In this document: positions 15,990 to 25,007 of the stretch, in pieces
Position numbering within the stretch: position 1 is the first letter of the stretch
Layout: each line of letters starts with the position of its first letter
Source of the DNA: Runella aurantiaca
GTDB lineage: Bacteria; Bacteroidota; Bacteroidia; Cytophagales; Spirosomataceae
Assembly: GCF_003339505.1 (NCBI RefSeq)
Contig: NZ_QPIW01000009.1
Coordinates: 1-64,000 of the forward strand
Reading direction: 5' to 3'
Length of the DNA: 64,000 nucleotides
Position numbers and translations under genes: made by a program
The notes under the pieces: model-generated
What the model saw: the letters and a program-made list of their open reading frames with translations, nothing else
What the model was told of the DNA's origin: nothing
Database searches by the model: none

Positions 15990-16000
15990 CGGAAGTTTTA

Positions 16001-16918
16001 TCAAAAATACATTTTCTGCGCAATCCGAAAGGTGTTGCAGTGTGCTTCTACAATGTCGGCAATGCGCGGGGAATACCCCCCACCCATCGACACCACCACG
16101 GGAATATGGTGCGCTTGGCATTGTTCAAACACAAATTCATCGCGTTGGCGACAACCTTCGATACTTACTTTAAGGTTACCCAATTTATCCGTCCCCAAAA
16201 TGTCAACGCCCGAAATGTAAAAGGCAAAATCGGGGTTTTGCTGTTCAAAAAGAGAAGGTAACGTTTGGGTAAGAAGTCCTAAATATTCGGCGTCTTGGGT
16301 GCCCGTTGGCAGGGCAATATCTAAGTCAGAGATTTCTTTGTGCAAAGGATAATTGTCTTTACCGTGCATTGAAAAAGTAAACACGCGCGGGTCGTTCTGA
16401 AAGATAACGGCAGTGCCGTTTCCTTGATGCACATCTAAGTCAATGACCAGTATCTTAGTAGCTAATTTGTTTTCCAACAGATAATTAGCGGAAATGGCAA
16501 CGTCATTCAAAAGGCAAAAACCTTCGCCACGGTCGGCGTAAGCATGGTGCGTTCCACCAGCTACGTTCATCGAAATACCGTATTTTAAGGCATGGTGCGT
16601 ACATTCAATCGTGCCTTGGGCAATGCGGGTTTCGCGCTCAATGAGCCGCGCCGACAACGGAAAACCGATGCGTCTGACCATCTTTTCTGAAATCCGTAAC
16701 TGCTTCAAATCTTCCCAATATTGGCGGGTATGTACGCCCAAAATCCAACGCTCGTCTAACGTGCCGGGCGAAAAGAAATTTTCGGTTGAGCAAGTGCCTT
16801 CGTAGAGGAGTTGCTCAGGAATGATTTCGTATTTGAGCATTGGGAAACGGTGTGGTTCGCCATTGGGGCCTGTTGGTAACTGATGACAGAAAATAGGGTC
16901 GTTGGCAATATAGAGCAT
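16001..16918 (-). CDS. Histone deacetylase family protein (AcuC/HDAC-like)
   Basis: This 305-residue zinc deacylase has the arginase/HDAC fold. Catalytic histidines are in NVAGGTHHAYADRGEGFCLLND. The metal ligands are in VIDLDVHQGNGT (D and H) and GVDILGTDKLGNL (D). Bacterial members deacetylate small acetylated amines or acetyl-lysine proteins, and the substrate here cannot be told. The start at 16918 (MLYIANDPIFCHQL) is preferred over an ATG 48 bases upstream that would add an unconserved hydrophobic leader overlapping the divergent gene's promoter. It converges with feoB and is divergent from the DUF4136 lipoprotein gene. Confidence 0.87.
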   Translation of the reverse strand: MLYIANDPIFCHQLPTGPNGEPHRFPMLKYEIIPEQLLYEGTCSTENFFSPGTLDERWILGVHTRQYWEDLKQLRISEKMVRRIGFPLSARLIERETRIAQGTIECTHHALKYGISMNVAGGTHHAYADRGEGFCLLNDVAISANYLLENKLATKILVIDLDVHQGNGTAVIFQNDPRVFTFSMHGKDNYPLHKEISDLDIALPTGTQDAEYLGLLTQTLPSLFEQQNPDFAFYISGVDILGTDKLGNLKVSIEGCRQRDEFVFEQCQAHHIPVVVSMGGGYSPRIADIVEAHCNTFRIAQKMYF

Positions 16919-16988
16919 GAATGGATGAAATGATTTGGGGGATATTTTCGTTAATAACAGACACACATTTAATCAATTTCGTAAAACA

Positions 16989-17597
16989 ATGAAAGTTAAT
17001 TATTTGAACATCATGATGGGGCTTGCGGTGGCGGCAATGAGCTGGTCGTGTAGCCCAGATGCCTTACAGGACCTAACGCCGGAGGATTCACAAGTGTTTA
17101 TAACAAACTACGAGAAAAACACCAATTTCGGAAATTATAGCACTTTCAGCTTGGCGGATAGTGTATTTGTGGTTCAAAATGACCGCTCGGGAGTAGCCAC
17201 GACGGCGTTGGATTTTCGCGTGTTGAGCCGCGTGGCCGAAAATATGACCAAGCGAGGCTACGCCCGGATAGACAAGACTGCCAAGCCTGATTTTGGGGTA
17301 AACGTGCTTCGTATCAGCGAAACTCAGACGGGGGTGGTAGCCAATTATAATCCTTGGAACAGTTATTGGGGCTATGGTGGCGGCGGTTTTTATTATCCGC
17401 CTACGTACTCTTATTATCAAAGTACGGAAAGGTATTGGTACGTTGAAATCATCGATCTTAAGAATGCTGGCACAAGCGACAAAGCAACGGTGGTCTGGAA
17501 TGCGCAAATACGAGGCGATGGAATTTTTGATGAAAATGCCGTTGCATCGGTCATTGACGCAGTTTTTACGCAATCAACCTACCTTAAAAAGAATTAA
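16989..17597 (+). CDS. DUF4136 domain lipoprotein
   Basis: This 202-residue protein starts MKVNYLNIMMGLAVAAMSWSC, giving a lipoprotein signal with a lipobox cysteine at residue 21. The start at 16989 is chosen for this reason. The domain begins TNYEKNTNFGNYSTFSLADS and contains a GYGGGGFYYPPTYSYY stretch, typical of DUF4136 proteins of Bacteroidota. It should sit on the outer membrane. The next gene, a beta-barrel protein, follows in the same direction after 68 bases and may be co-expressed. Confidence 0.82.
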   Translation: MKVNYLNIMMGLAVAAMSWSCSPDALQDLTPEDSQVFITNYEKNTNFGNYSTFSLADSVFVVQNDRSGVATTALDFRVLSRVAENMTKRGYARIDKTAKPDFGVNVLRISETQTGVVANYNPWNSYWGYGGGGFYYPPTYSYYQSTERYWYVEIIDLKNAGTSDKATVVWNAQIRGDGIFDENAVASVIDAVFTQSTYLKKN

Positions 17598-17665
17598 AAA
17601 TGCAGCAATAGGCGGGGTTTTTGGACCCATAAACCTCAAACGTTGCTCGTTAAATAATACAAAAT

Positions 17666-18334
17666 ATGAAAAGAGTCATTAGTTTGGCCATTGCCCTTGT
17701 CTTTTCGGGAGAACTCTTTGCGCAGCAAGTGGTTGACCGGCCCGAACTGTTTAAACGTCAGTCTCCCTACGAACGTTATACTACTTACCGGGTGTCGGTA
17801 ACGGGCGGATTGGGACTGCCAACGGGTACATTTGGTAATTACATGGATAACACAACGCTGCGTAATTACAACGTTGCGGTTGACTTTGTCTTTCCTAAAA
17901 CGAACTTGTCGGCGGGTCTTTCCATAGGCTCGCAATACTTCCAAAATCGTATTGGAAGGCAGCTTTATAGCTCTGACAATCAGGATGTTTCTGCGGTTCA
18001 AACGCGTACTTTTTCGGCCGTACCTTTGGTGCTGACGGGGAGTTACCACGTTGGCAACGTAAATGCCCGCGTGCGTCCTTATGTGCAAGTAGGGCTCGGT
18101 GGCGCGTTTGCCGAATTGATCAATTATTGGGGAAACATTCCGACGGGAGATAATGGCTTTCGATTCGTGGCCCAAGCGGGAGCGGGAGTGCGTGTGCTGT
18201 TTAAAAAACAGGGGAAATTGGGCTTGGAAGCAGGAGCTACGTACCAACACTTGCCGTTTGAGTCTGTCGCCGAAGGAATCAAAGACGCTTCAACCCTCAA
18301 CGCCCGCGTAGGACTGTTCTATCGTTGGTGGTAG
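17666..18334 (+). CDS. Outer membrane beta-barrel protein
   Basis: This 222-residue protein has a signal peptide (MKRVISLAIALVFSGELFAQQ) and alternating beta strands such as YRVSVTGGLGLPTGTFGNYM, VGLGGAFAELINYW and GFRFVAQAGAGVRVLF. It ends ARVGLFYRWW, with the aromatic C-terminus usual for barrels inserted by the BAM complex. It fits the OmpA-like or outer-membrane-protein beta-barrel (PF13505/PF13568) class of eight strands. The ligand is unknown. It follows a DUF4136 lipoprotein gene and is closed by a strong hairpin. Confidence 0.8.
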   Translation: MKRVISLAIALVFSGELFAQQVVDRPELFKRQSPYERYTTYRVSVTGGLGLPTGTFGNYMDNTTLRNYNVAVDFVFPKTNLSAGLSIGSQYFQNRIGRQLYSSDNQDVSAVQTRTFSAVPLVLTGSYHVGNVNARVRPYVQVGLGGAFAELINYWGNIPTGDNGFRFVAQAGAGVRVLFKKQGKLGLEAGATYQHLPFESVAEGIKDASTLNARVGLFYRWW

Positions 18335-18342
18335 AATGAGTA

Positions 18343-18394
18343 GGCAGTTTGCAGCAGGCAGTACTATTTTGTATACTGCCTACTGCAAACTGCC
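18343..18394. terminator. Bidirectional terminator, 21-base arms
   Basis: Arms 18343-18363 and 18374-18394 pair with one mismatch around a 10-base loop. The hairpin lies nine bases past the barrel gene and 14 bases from the end of the convergent osmC-like gene. Its repeated GCAGT(A/T) words give it a repeat-like look. Confidence 0.75.
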
Positions 18395-18407
18395 CACTGC
18401 TTACTAT

Positions 18408-18830
18408 TTAAGCTTCAATCGTAATCTCGTGCGAGATTTCGGCCAATGGTTCAAATTGGGCCGTTGCGGAGCAGTATTTCTCCATGGAGAGTTTTACGGC
18501 GCGCTCTACTTTGGCGCGGTCGAGGTTTCCTTTGAAGAAATAATGAATGGTTATTTTGCGGAAAGGCGAGCGCTCAGTATCATCTTCTTTGATTCGGTCG
18601 CCTTCAACCGAAATCCGAAAATCCAATATCTCCTGACGCTGTTTTTTTAATACCAGCACGACGTCAATGGCCGTACAGCCACCGAGTCCCATCAGCAATA
18701 ACTCCATCGGGCGAGCGCCCATGTTTTTGCCGCCAATGTTTGGAGAAGCATCGGTGTGTACTTTTTGGTCCGATGAACCCGTGGCCTCAAAATGAAAGCC
18801 GTCGTCTACGCGTACTAATTCTACTTTCAT
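18408..18830 (-). CDS. OsmC family protein
   Basis: This 140-residue OsmC/Ohr-fold protein has the sequence ARPMELLLMGLGGCTAIDVVLVLKKQRQEI, with a single conserved cysteine in the GGC motif. The second OsmC/Ohr cysteine, usual in peroxiredoxin-active members, is at YCSATAQF. Such proteins reduce organic hydroperoxides or have unknown YhfA-like roles. SDQKVHTDASPNIGGKNMGARP matches the YhfA-like subgroup best. It is cytosolic and monocistronic, ending at a shared terminator. Confidence 0.85.
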   Translation of the reverse strand: MKVELVRVDDGFHFEATGSSDQKVHTDASPNIGGKNMGARPMELLLMGLGGCTAIDVVLVLKKQRQEILDFRISVEGDRIKEDDTERSPFRKITIHYFFKGNLDRAKVERAVKLSMEKYCSATAQFEPLAEISHEITIEA

Positions 18831-18869
18831 GATTTTTGAAAAGTTAACCGTTATCTTTTGGCCAACACG

Positions 18870-19235
18870 CTATTGTTTGTCCGCCAACATTTCTGTATCC
18901 TGAATCAGGAGCGAAAGCCCGACCACTTTTTTGGTTTCAGGATTACGTTTGAACGTGATGATTGAGCCGTATTGGCTGGTGGATTTGAACGTATCTGGTT
19001 TATCTTGTTTCAGTAGCTTATTGGCTCCGTTTTCATCGGCTTCTCCAAACAACGCGCCCTCTTTGAGGGTGATTTTGTACGCACTAAAATACCCGTTGTC
19101 TTTCATTTTGTACGTTCCCACGTAGTCAGACAATGAATCGGCTGTGCTTGTTGAAAGCGCCACCGGGGAAGAATTGGTCAGGGACATCAACAAGACGCTG
19201 ATTCCCAGAAAACAAATTGGAATCCACTTTTTCAT
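18870..19235 (-). CDS. Exported hypothetical protein (DUF3471-like)
   Basis: This 121-residue protein has a signal peptide (MKKWIPICFLGISVLLMSL). The motif SDYVGTYKMKDNGYFSAYKITLKEGALFG resembles the YxGxY... start of DUF3471-type lipocalin-like domains that often follow beta-lactamase-fold enzymes. ITFKRNPETKKVVGLSLLIQDTE fits the same fold. No enzyme domain is attached. It sits between osmC-like and cyclophilin genes on the same strand, with hairpin separation from the latter. Confidence 0.65.
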   Translation of the reverse strand: MKKWIPICFLGISVLLMSLTNSSPVALSTSTADSLSDYVGTYKMKDNGYFSAYKITLKEGALFGEADENGANKLLKQDKPDTFKSTSQYGSIITFKRNPETKKVVGLSLLIQDTEMLADKQ

Positions 19236-19257
19236 CTTCGTATGTTGGTTAAGGGTA

Positions 19258-19281
19258 AAGACGAAGCCTAAGCTTCGTCTT
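19258..19281 (-). terminator. Terminator overlapping the cyclophilin stop codon
   Basis: An AAGACGAAGC/GCTTCGTCTT stem with a 4-base loop spans the final three codons and the TAG of the cyclophilin gene. On the minus strand it is followed by a short T run. Confidence 0.6.
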
Positions 19282-19711
19282 CGATGATGTTGATTTTGGT
19301 AATTTTATCTCCTTGTCGGATGGCATCAATGACGTCCAAACCGTCGGTTACTTTGCCAAAACACGTGTGGTTGCGGTCGAGGTGGGCGGTGTTGGTGCGG
19401 CTATGGCAGATAAAAAACTGTGAGCCACCCGTGTTGCGACCTGCGTGTGCCATCGAAAGAACACCACGGTCGTGGTACTGATTGTTGCCCGTCAATTCAC
19501 ATTTGATAGTGTATCCTGGACCGCCACGGCCAGTTCCTTGTGGACAGCCTCCCTGAATCATAAAATTAGGAATGACGCGGTGGAAAGTAAGGCCATCGTA
19601 AAATCCACTTTTTGATAATTTGATAAAATTGGCAACGGCAATAGGGGCATCCTGATCGTAAAAATCAATCAACATGGTCCCTTTTTCGGTAATCATTTCA
19701 GCTTTAGGCAT
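19268..19711 (-). CDS. Peptidylprolyl isomerase, cyclophilin type, cytosolic
   Basis: This 147-residue single-domain cyclophilin has no signal peptide. Conserved blocks are FYDGLTFHRVIPNFMIQGGCPQGTG (active-site arginine in FHRVI), GGPGYTIKCE, GVLSMAHAGRNTGGSQFFI and HLDRNHTCFGKVTDGLDVID. It resembles the E. coli PpiB class and acts on proline bonds in the cytosol. A candidate -7 box (TACCTTTG on the minus strand, 19772-19779) lies about 60 bases upstream. Confidence 0.92.
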   Translation of the reverse strand: MPKAEMITEKGTMLIDFYDQDAPIAVANFIKLSKSGFYDGLTFHRVIPNFMIQGGCPQGTGRGGPGYTIKCELTGNNQYHDRGVLSMAHAGRNTGGSQFFICHSRTNTAHLDRNHTCFGKVTDGLDVIDAIRQGDKITKINIIEDEA

Positions 19712-19907
19712 TTGTGTATATATTAACGGTTATTTTTCGCCGGAGCGAGTGGTTTTATTTAATTTGGGATACAAAGGTACGCAAACAGTTTTAGATTGAA
19801 TTTGTTGATACCATAGATTTTAAGGAGCGGAGGGGTCGTTAAAAACAAAAAAAACGTTGGTTTGAACGAGGCTTCCGCTTTAATTTGTGCAAAACTCATT
19901 TACAATC

Positions 19908-21140
19908 ATGGCCAATCACGAAGTCATTATTATCGGAGCGGGTATCGCAGGTTTGTCTTGCGCCAATTACTTATCACATTTTGGCATTACCCCTCTGGTA
20001 CTGGAGGCCGCCGATGCGGTTGGCGGACGGGTGCGAACCGATAAAGTCGATGGCTACCTGTTGGACCGGGGCTTCCAGATATTATTGACGGCGTATCCAG
20101 AGGCACAACGATTGTTGAATTACAACGCATTGGCGTTAAAATCGTTCCGTTCGGGCGCTTTGATTCGCAAAGACAATGAATTTTCGGTCATCAGTGACCC
20201 CTTCAAAGAACCTACTCAAGTGTTCAAAACCCTTTTTTCATCGGTCGGGACGCTGGTTGATAAGCTCAAGGTACTTCAATTGTCAAACAATGTAAGCAAA
20301 GAAGCTACCGAGGCTTTTTTTTATGAACACGCCACCGATACGCTTACTTATTTGCGCAATTATGGCTGGAGCGATGAGATGATTGCCGATTTCTTTAAAC
20401 CTTTTTTTGGGGGCGTATTTCTGGAAAATGAATTGGAAACCTCCAGTAACTTCTTTCGGTTTATTTTCAAGCAATTTTACACTGGCGACGCCGTCATTCC
20501 TGCGGGAGGAATGCAGGCCATTCCCGAGCAAATGGCGGCTAAATTACCGCCTCATACCTTGCGATTAAACACTAAAGTAGAAAAGATTGAAGGTAATAAA
20601 GTTCATCTATCCGATGGTAAAACGCTAACTGCTAAAAATATAGTCGTGGCAACCGATGCCCGACAAGCTGATGTGCTGTTGGGGCGGAACCTGAAACGGG
20701 AATATAACGTAACGACCTGCACCTATTTTGCCGCCGAGCGTTCGCCGTTGAAGGAAAAGATGCTGGCGCTCAATCCTAATCGGTTGTCTGTGGTGCACAA
20801 CTTGTGCGTGCCCAGCGATATTGCTCCCTCGTATGCGCCCGAAGGCAAAGCGTTGGTGTCGGTGAGTACGCAGGGGTTAGAATTGTTTGACGAGAAAAAA
20901 CTAACCAACCACATCGTACAGGAACTGACCGGTTGGTTTGGTGATGAAGTAAAAACGTGGAAGCACCTTCGTACGTATCATATCCCTGAATCGTTGGTCA
21001 AATACCCCGCAAATGCGCCCGCAACTAATTTGAAAATCAGCGAACATTTGTACGAATGCGGCGATCATACTTCTTATCCGTCGTTGAATGCCGCAATGGC
21101 CACGGGTCGAGCGGTAGCCGATATGATAGCGGGGATATGA
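19908..21140 (+). CDS. FAD-dependent amine oxidase / phytoene desaturase-like oxidoreductase
   Basis: This 410-residue flavoprotein has an N-terminal FAD-binding dinucleotide fold (HEVIIIGAGIAGLSCANYL, then VLEAADAVGGRVRTDK). It ends with the family motif CGDHTSYPSLNAAMATGRAVADMI, where FAD contacts the ribityl chain. It resembles protoporphyrinogen oxidase or carotenoid-type amine oxidoreductases, and the substrate is not predictable. ATG at 19908 is the start, since the GTG 21 bases earlier adds no conserved residues. It converges on a second FAD enzyme (21174-22139). Confidence 0.85.
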   Translation: MANHEVIIIGAGIAGLSCANYLSHFGITPLVLEAADAVGGRVRTDKVDGYLLDRGFQILLTAYPEAQRLLNYNALALKSFRSGALIRKDNEFSVISDPFKEPTQVFKTLFSSVGTLVDKLKVLQLSNNVSKEATEAFFYEHATDTLTYLRNYGWSDEMIADFFKPFFGGVFLENELETSSNFFRFIFKQFYTGDAVIPAGGMQAIPEQMAAKLPPHTLRLNTKVEKIEGNKVHLSDGKTLTAKNIVVATDARQADVLLGRNLKREYNVTTCTYFAAERSPLKEKMLALNPNRLSVVHNLCVPSDIAPSYAPEGKALVSVSTQGLELFDEKKLTNHIVQELTGWFGDEVKTWKHLRTYHIPESLVKYPANAPATNLKISEHLYECGDHTSYPSLNAAMATGRAVADMIAGI

Positions 21141-21173
21141 AGTCCGAAATTCAGTTTTTCAGGGTGTTTATAT

Positions 21174-22139
21174 CTAAAATTTAAGCAAAAAGTTGGCCAT
21201 TTGCCGCCCCGATTGAAACGCTCCTTCCACATTTCCCTGCCCGAATCCGTCCCCACCCATCAATAGTGAAAACGGAGTTTTACAGACGTAATAGGGCTTA
21301 GGGTAAGATTTTTCGGCTAAACTGTACCGCCAACGATGTACCTGAAACGATTCAATATGCGCTTTGGGAATCCACTCACTGAGCGAATCAATGAGCAATT
21401 CACCCGTTGTGATAAGGTCTTCTTCTAATTGCTGCTTGCTAAAGGCGGTACTGGCATGAATGGTGATGGACGTTGTTTCTGAAATCCCTTTTTGGGAATT
21501 ATCGGCCACCCATGCCACGGGGCCTTGCCCAAATTTGAGGATGCCTGGCGTTGGAATATGGCTATTCCCATTCAAAAGTACCATTACCGCAATGCAGGGG
21601 GCATATTCTATACTTTCAAAAACACTGGACTCGGCTGCTGAAAGCAGATAACTGTCGTTTAAAAGCACCAAGGCTTGCGGGGCAGGAAGGGTAAGAATGA
21701 GCGTATCGGCCTCATAGGCGTGTCCTGATTCGGTCAGAACAATACAACCGTTTTCATCCCCTGAAATGTGTATTGCGCGTTGGCTAGTTTGTACATTGAG
21801 TGGTTCCGCCATGTATTTGGCAATGCTGCTCATGCCCTCCACTCCCACAAAACGCGGATGATGAAAAGAAATATCACTAAATTCGGTTTCTTGCAAGGCC
21901 CATTCCTTAACGATTCCTACTTCGGTTAGTGCCGAAATAAATTGTTGAAACTCGGCGGTACGGGCCGTAAAATACTGGGCACCGTGGTCAGCGCGGGCAT
22001 TGGCCAGACGTCGGGTTGCCATGCGCCCGCCCACGCCACGCCCTTTGTCGAGAACCGTGACGTTCCAGCCGTTTTGTTGAAGTATATGCGCGGCAGTCAG
22101 CCCCGTCATTCCCGCACCAATAATTATACAAGAAGGCAT
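21174..22139 (-). CDS. FAD-dependent oxidoreductase, renalase-like
   Basis: This 321-residue NAD(P)/FAD-binding protein starts directly with the Rossmann fold (SCIIIGAGMTGLTAAHILQQ), followed by LDKGRGVGGRMATRR and ADHGAQYFTAR. These motifs are those of renalase-type oxidases, which in bacteria repair or oxidise isomeric dihydro-NAD(P) forms. The C-terminus has GDGFGQGNVEGAFQSGRQMA, the second FAD-binding motif. It converges with the amine oxidase gene, with only 33 bases between stops and no strong hairpin there. Confidence 0.85.
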   Translation of the reverse strand: MPSCIIIGAGMTGLTAAHILQQNGWNVTVLDKGRGVGGRMATRRLANARADHGAQYFTARTAEFQQFISALTEVGIVKEWALQETEFSDISFHHPRFVGVEGMSSIAKYMAEPLNVQTSQRAIHISGDENGCIVLTESGHAYEADTLILTLPAPQALVLLNDSYLLSAAESSVFESIEYAPCIAVMVLLNGNSHIPTPGILKFGQGPVAWVADNSQKGISETTSITIHASTAFSKQQLEEDLITTGELLIDSLSEWIPKAHIESFQVHRWRYSLAEKSYPKPYYVCKTPFSLLMGGDGFGQGNVEGAFQSGRQMANFLLKF

Positions 22140-22275
22140 TTTTTATGAAAAGTTGATTTATGGAGCACCTGCTTTGGCAGATGTGTCTATTAAACTTGGC
22201 AGAGGAAAATAAGTTTTGAAAAAAAGGGGATGATGTGAGGGAACTGCTGAAAAATAACTAGGTACTTTCCATCAG

Positions 22276-22998
22276 TCACTTTTCCATGGCCTTCAAGGCT
22301 GCTTGTTTCAGGAGCTCCAAATTCTTTACCGATATTTCGTTCGACCAAGAAGGCTTTGCCGTTGTGAGGAAATCAAAGTTGGCTTTATGTGTCAATGTTC
22401 CGTACACCGTGAAGGCCGCCAAAAGACTGCCCGTCATGCTTGGATGAAAATTGTCGTTGCCATATAACGGCAAGCTTGGCGTTGATTGCCAAGCGTATTT
22501 CCAGGCTAAGCCCGCTGGGCAGAGCAGCGATTGGGTTTGTTTGGCCGCTTGGGTGTAGGAGTAAATGACGTTGTCTAAATCTAAAAAACGGGTCGAAGAG
22601 GGCCAAACCATGTAAATGGCCATTGAGGCATTGTTTTTTTGACAAACCTCCGCCAACCGTCGGGCATATTCAAGCAATAAAACCTGCGATTCGGGCAAGG
22701 CGGAAGGGCCTTGCTGGGCAACGACAAAATCATAACGACCCGTTTCGATCTCCTTTTGCACTTTGCCTTCATTCCAGTGGTCTTCCAATGAATAGTTGGG
22801 GAAAAGAAAGGTAGTATACTCAATGCTGACGCTGTCGTGTTTGCCCATTTCCTGCACCAATTGTGGCAGATCGTTGGTATACGTAAGGCTGTTGCCAACA
22901 AACAAAATCTTCAGCGTCGATTTTTTGGTAGTAATTTCTGTGGCGTTCGTACACCCACCAAAAAAAGTAAAAAGAAGTACAAGGCTACGCAAAATCAT
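22276..22998 (-). CDS. SGNH/GDSL-family hydrolase lipoprotein
   Basis: This 240-residue exported protein has a lipobox (LVLLFTFFGGC). The SGNH block I is ILFVGNSLTYTNDLP, where the serine of GNSLT is the nucleophile. Block V, GNDNFHPSMTGSLLAA, supplies the D and H of the catalytic pair. Block II/III residues appear around NYSLEDHW and VVAQQGPS. The protein is probably an outer-membrane-anchored esterase or carbohydrate deacetylase. It stands alone between divergent neighbours. Confidence 0.82.
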   Translation of the reverse strand: MILRSLVLLFTFFGGCTNATEITTKKSTLKILFVGNSLTYTNDLPQLVQEMGKHDSVSIEYTTFLFPNYSLEDHWNEGKVQKEIETGRYDFVVAQQGPSALPESQVLLLEYARRLAEVCQKNNASMAIYMVWPSSTRFLDLDNVIYSYTQAAKQTQSLLCPAGLAWKYAWQSTPSLPLYGNDNFHPSMTGSLLAAFTVYGTLTHKANFDFLTTAKPSWSNEISVKNLELLKQAALKAMEK

Positions 22999-23108
22999 CG
23001 GTCAAAAAAGTACATTTGTTAAATCATTTGATGATGTAAAATACAAAATTTTCAGCTTATTGAAAAACTACCCTAAAGGGTATGTTTCTTTTTTTTCTAT
23101 TCCTGCCT

Positions 23109-23645
23109 ATGAAAAATTTACTTTTTGCCCTTTTGCTGACGATTGTTTCAGCCGCCGTTGATGCCCAGCCCAAAGCTACTTTTGTGAGCGATGCTCTCAG
23201 TAAATGGAAAGGTATGAAAAGCTATACGCTTGCCGTAGCCCAAGCGATGCCCGAAGAAAAGTATTTATACAAGCCCACCCCCGACGAAATGACGTTTGTG
23301 CATCAGTTGGTACACATGGCGGGCAACATGTATTTTCTCTCGGCCAAACTGATTCGCGGCATTGATCCACCCGTGGATATAAAAGCCCTTTTGGAAAAGG
23401 CTGATCAAAACATTACCAAAAAAGAAGCAATGGAAATCATCAGTAGAGCCTTTGATTATACCGAAGAGACCATTGCCCAAATGACTGAAAAAAAACTGGA
23501 AGAAGAGCTGGATTATTGGGGCGGGCATTCCACTAAACGTAAGATTGTTTTTTTGCTAAACGACCACCAAACCCATCATCGCGGTCAGTTGATCGTTTAT
23601 CTGCGCCTTAACGGCGTCAAACCCCCGTCGTATATCGGGTGGTGA
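23109..23645 (+). CDS. DinB family protein, exported
   Basis: This 178-residue four-helix DinB/YfiT-like protein has an N-terminal signal peptide (MKNLLFALLLTIVSAAVDAQ), which sets the start at 23109. Metal-binding histidines are in VHQLVHMAGNMY and in NDHQTHHRGQLIVYLRLNG. DinB proteins are metal-dependent, often thiol transferase-like, but the role of exported versions is unknown. A weak hairpin (GGTGCG/CGCACC, 23662-23683) separates it from convergent purA. Confidence 0.85.
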   Translation: MKNLLFALLLTIVSAAVDAQPKATFVSDALSKWKGMKSYTLAVAQAMPEEKYLYKPTPDEMTFVHQLVHMAGNMYFLSAKLIRGIDPPVDIKALLEKADQNITKKEAMEIISRAFDYTEETIAQMTEKKLEEELDYWGGHSTKRKIVFLLNDHQTHHRGQLIVYLRLNGVKPPSYIGW

Positions 23646-23661
23646 GGTGGCAATAAAAAAA

Positions 23662-23683
23662 GGTGCGAACCTAAGCCCGCACC
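23662..23683. terminator. Weak bidirectional hairpin between dinB-like gene and purA
   Basis: A short GGTGCG/CGCACC stem with a 10-base loop lies in the 69 bases between two convergent genes, preceded by an A run on the plus strand, which is a T run for purA. Confidence 0.45.
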
Positions 23684-23714
23684 AATCAATAACGTTGAAA
23701 AAGTATCTTTTCGA

Positions 23715-25004
23715 CTAAGCTATTTGTGCTTCGCGGTGAATGATGGCTTCGCGGTCGGGACCTGTTGAAATAAAGCTGATGGGCAAATTAAGTTCAGCTT
23801 CCAGAAACTCAATATAAGCGGCCAACTCGGCAGGAACTTCGTCGTAGGTATGAAGATTTTCGAGCGACTGCGCCCAGCCTTTCATGGTTTTGTACACGGG
23901 CGTGGCCTCATTGGTACACAAGTCGTACGGGAAACGGTCGGTGAGGGTTCCGTCGGCCAATTGGTAGTGCGTACAGATGTTGATTTCTTCGAAAATATTC
24001 AACACATCCACTTTCATCATCACCAATTGCGTCACGCCGTTAATCATGATGGCGTATTTAAGCGCTGGCAAGTCTAACCAACCGCAACGACGTGGGCGAC
24101 CCGTAGTAGAACCAAATTCACGGCCTTCTTGACGCATCCGTTCGCCCACTTCGTCCAACAATTCGGTAGGGAAAGGGCCGCTACCTACGCGGGTGCAGTA
24201 GGCTTTGAAAATCCCGAATACTTCCCCGATACGGCGCGGCGATAAACCAAGACCCGTGCAGGCACCGGCGGTCGTGGTGTTGGAACTCGTTACGAAAGGA
24301 TACGAACCAAAGTCAATATCAAGTAAAGAGCCTTGGGCGCCTTCGGCCAATACCGTTTGCCCCGCTTCAACCGCTTCATTGACGAGGTATTCGCTATCTA
24401 CAAAATTATAGTCTTTCAAAAATTCCGTTGCTTCAAAGAAGGTTGCTTCGGCATCGGCGAGCGTTGAAGAATAGTCGTATTGGTAAAAATCAAGGATAAC
24501 CTTGTGTTGGTCAACCAAACGATTGTATTTCTCCTTAAAATCAGGCGAAACAAGATCACCCATGCGTAATCCCTGACGGGCTACTTTGTCCTGATAGGCA
24601 GGCCCGATACCACGCAAGGTAGAGCCGATTTTGGAGTCGCCTTTCGATTTCTCATAAGCAGCATCCAACAAACGGTGGGTCGGTACAATGACCGATGCTT
24701 TCTTGGAGATAAAGAGGTTTTGCTTGAGCGGGAGGTTGTATTTTGCGAGTCCGTCGATTTCTTTTTTCAAAACAATCGGGTCAAGAACCAAGCCATTGCC
24801 GATGATGTTTTTGATTTCAGGACGAAAAATTCCCGAAGGTATTTGGTGCAGTACGTGTTTAAAACCATCAAATTCGAGGGTGTGGCCTGCATTCGGGCCG
24901 CCCTGAAAACGTGCTACTACTTGGTATTGGGGCGCCAAAACGTCCACAATCTTTCCTTTCCCTTCGTCGCCCCATTGGAGGCCCAGTAATACGTCAACTT
25001 TCAT
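23715..25004 (-). CDS. purA: Adenylosuccinate synthetase
   Basis: This 429-residue PurA catalyses IMP + aspartate + GTP to adenylosuccinate in AMP synthesis. The N-terminal GTP/IMP site VDVLLGLQWGDEGKGKIVDV is canonical, with the catalytic D in WGDEGKGK. NAGHTLEFDG, GSTLRGIGPAYQDKVAR and TTGRPRRCGWLDLPAL follow in the expected order. It is cytosolic and full length. It starts four bases from the end of the Fur-family gene on the same strand, so both are probably co-transcribed. Confidence 0.95.
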   Translation of the reverse strand: MKVDVLLGLQWGDEGKGKIVDVLAPQYQVVARFQGGPNAGHTLEFDGFKHVLHQIPSGIFRPEIKNIIGNGLVLDPIVLKKEIDGLAKYNLPLKQNLFISKKASVIVPTHRLLDAAYEKSKGDSKIGSTLRGIGPAYQDKVARQGLRMGDLVSPDFKEKYNRLVDQHKVILDFYQYDYSSTLADAEATFFEATEFLKDYNFVDSEYLVNEAVEAGQTVLAEGAQGSLLDIDFGSYPFVTSSNTTTAGACTGLGLSPRRIGEVFGIFKAYCTRVGSGPFPTELLDEVGERMRQEGREFGSTTGRPRRCGWLDLPALKYAIMINGVTQLVMMKVDVLNIFEEINICTHYQLADGTLTDRFPYDLCTNEATPVYKTMKGWAQSLENLHTYDEVPAELAAYIEFLEAELNLPISFISTGPDREAIIHREAQIA

Positions 25005-25007
25005 AAG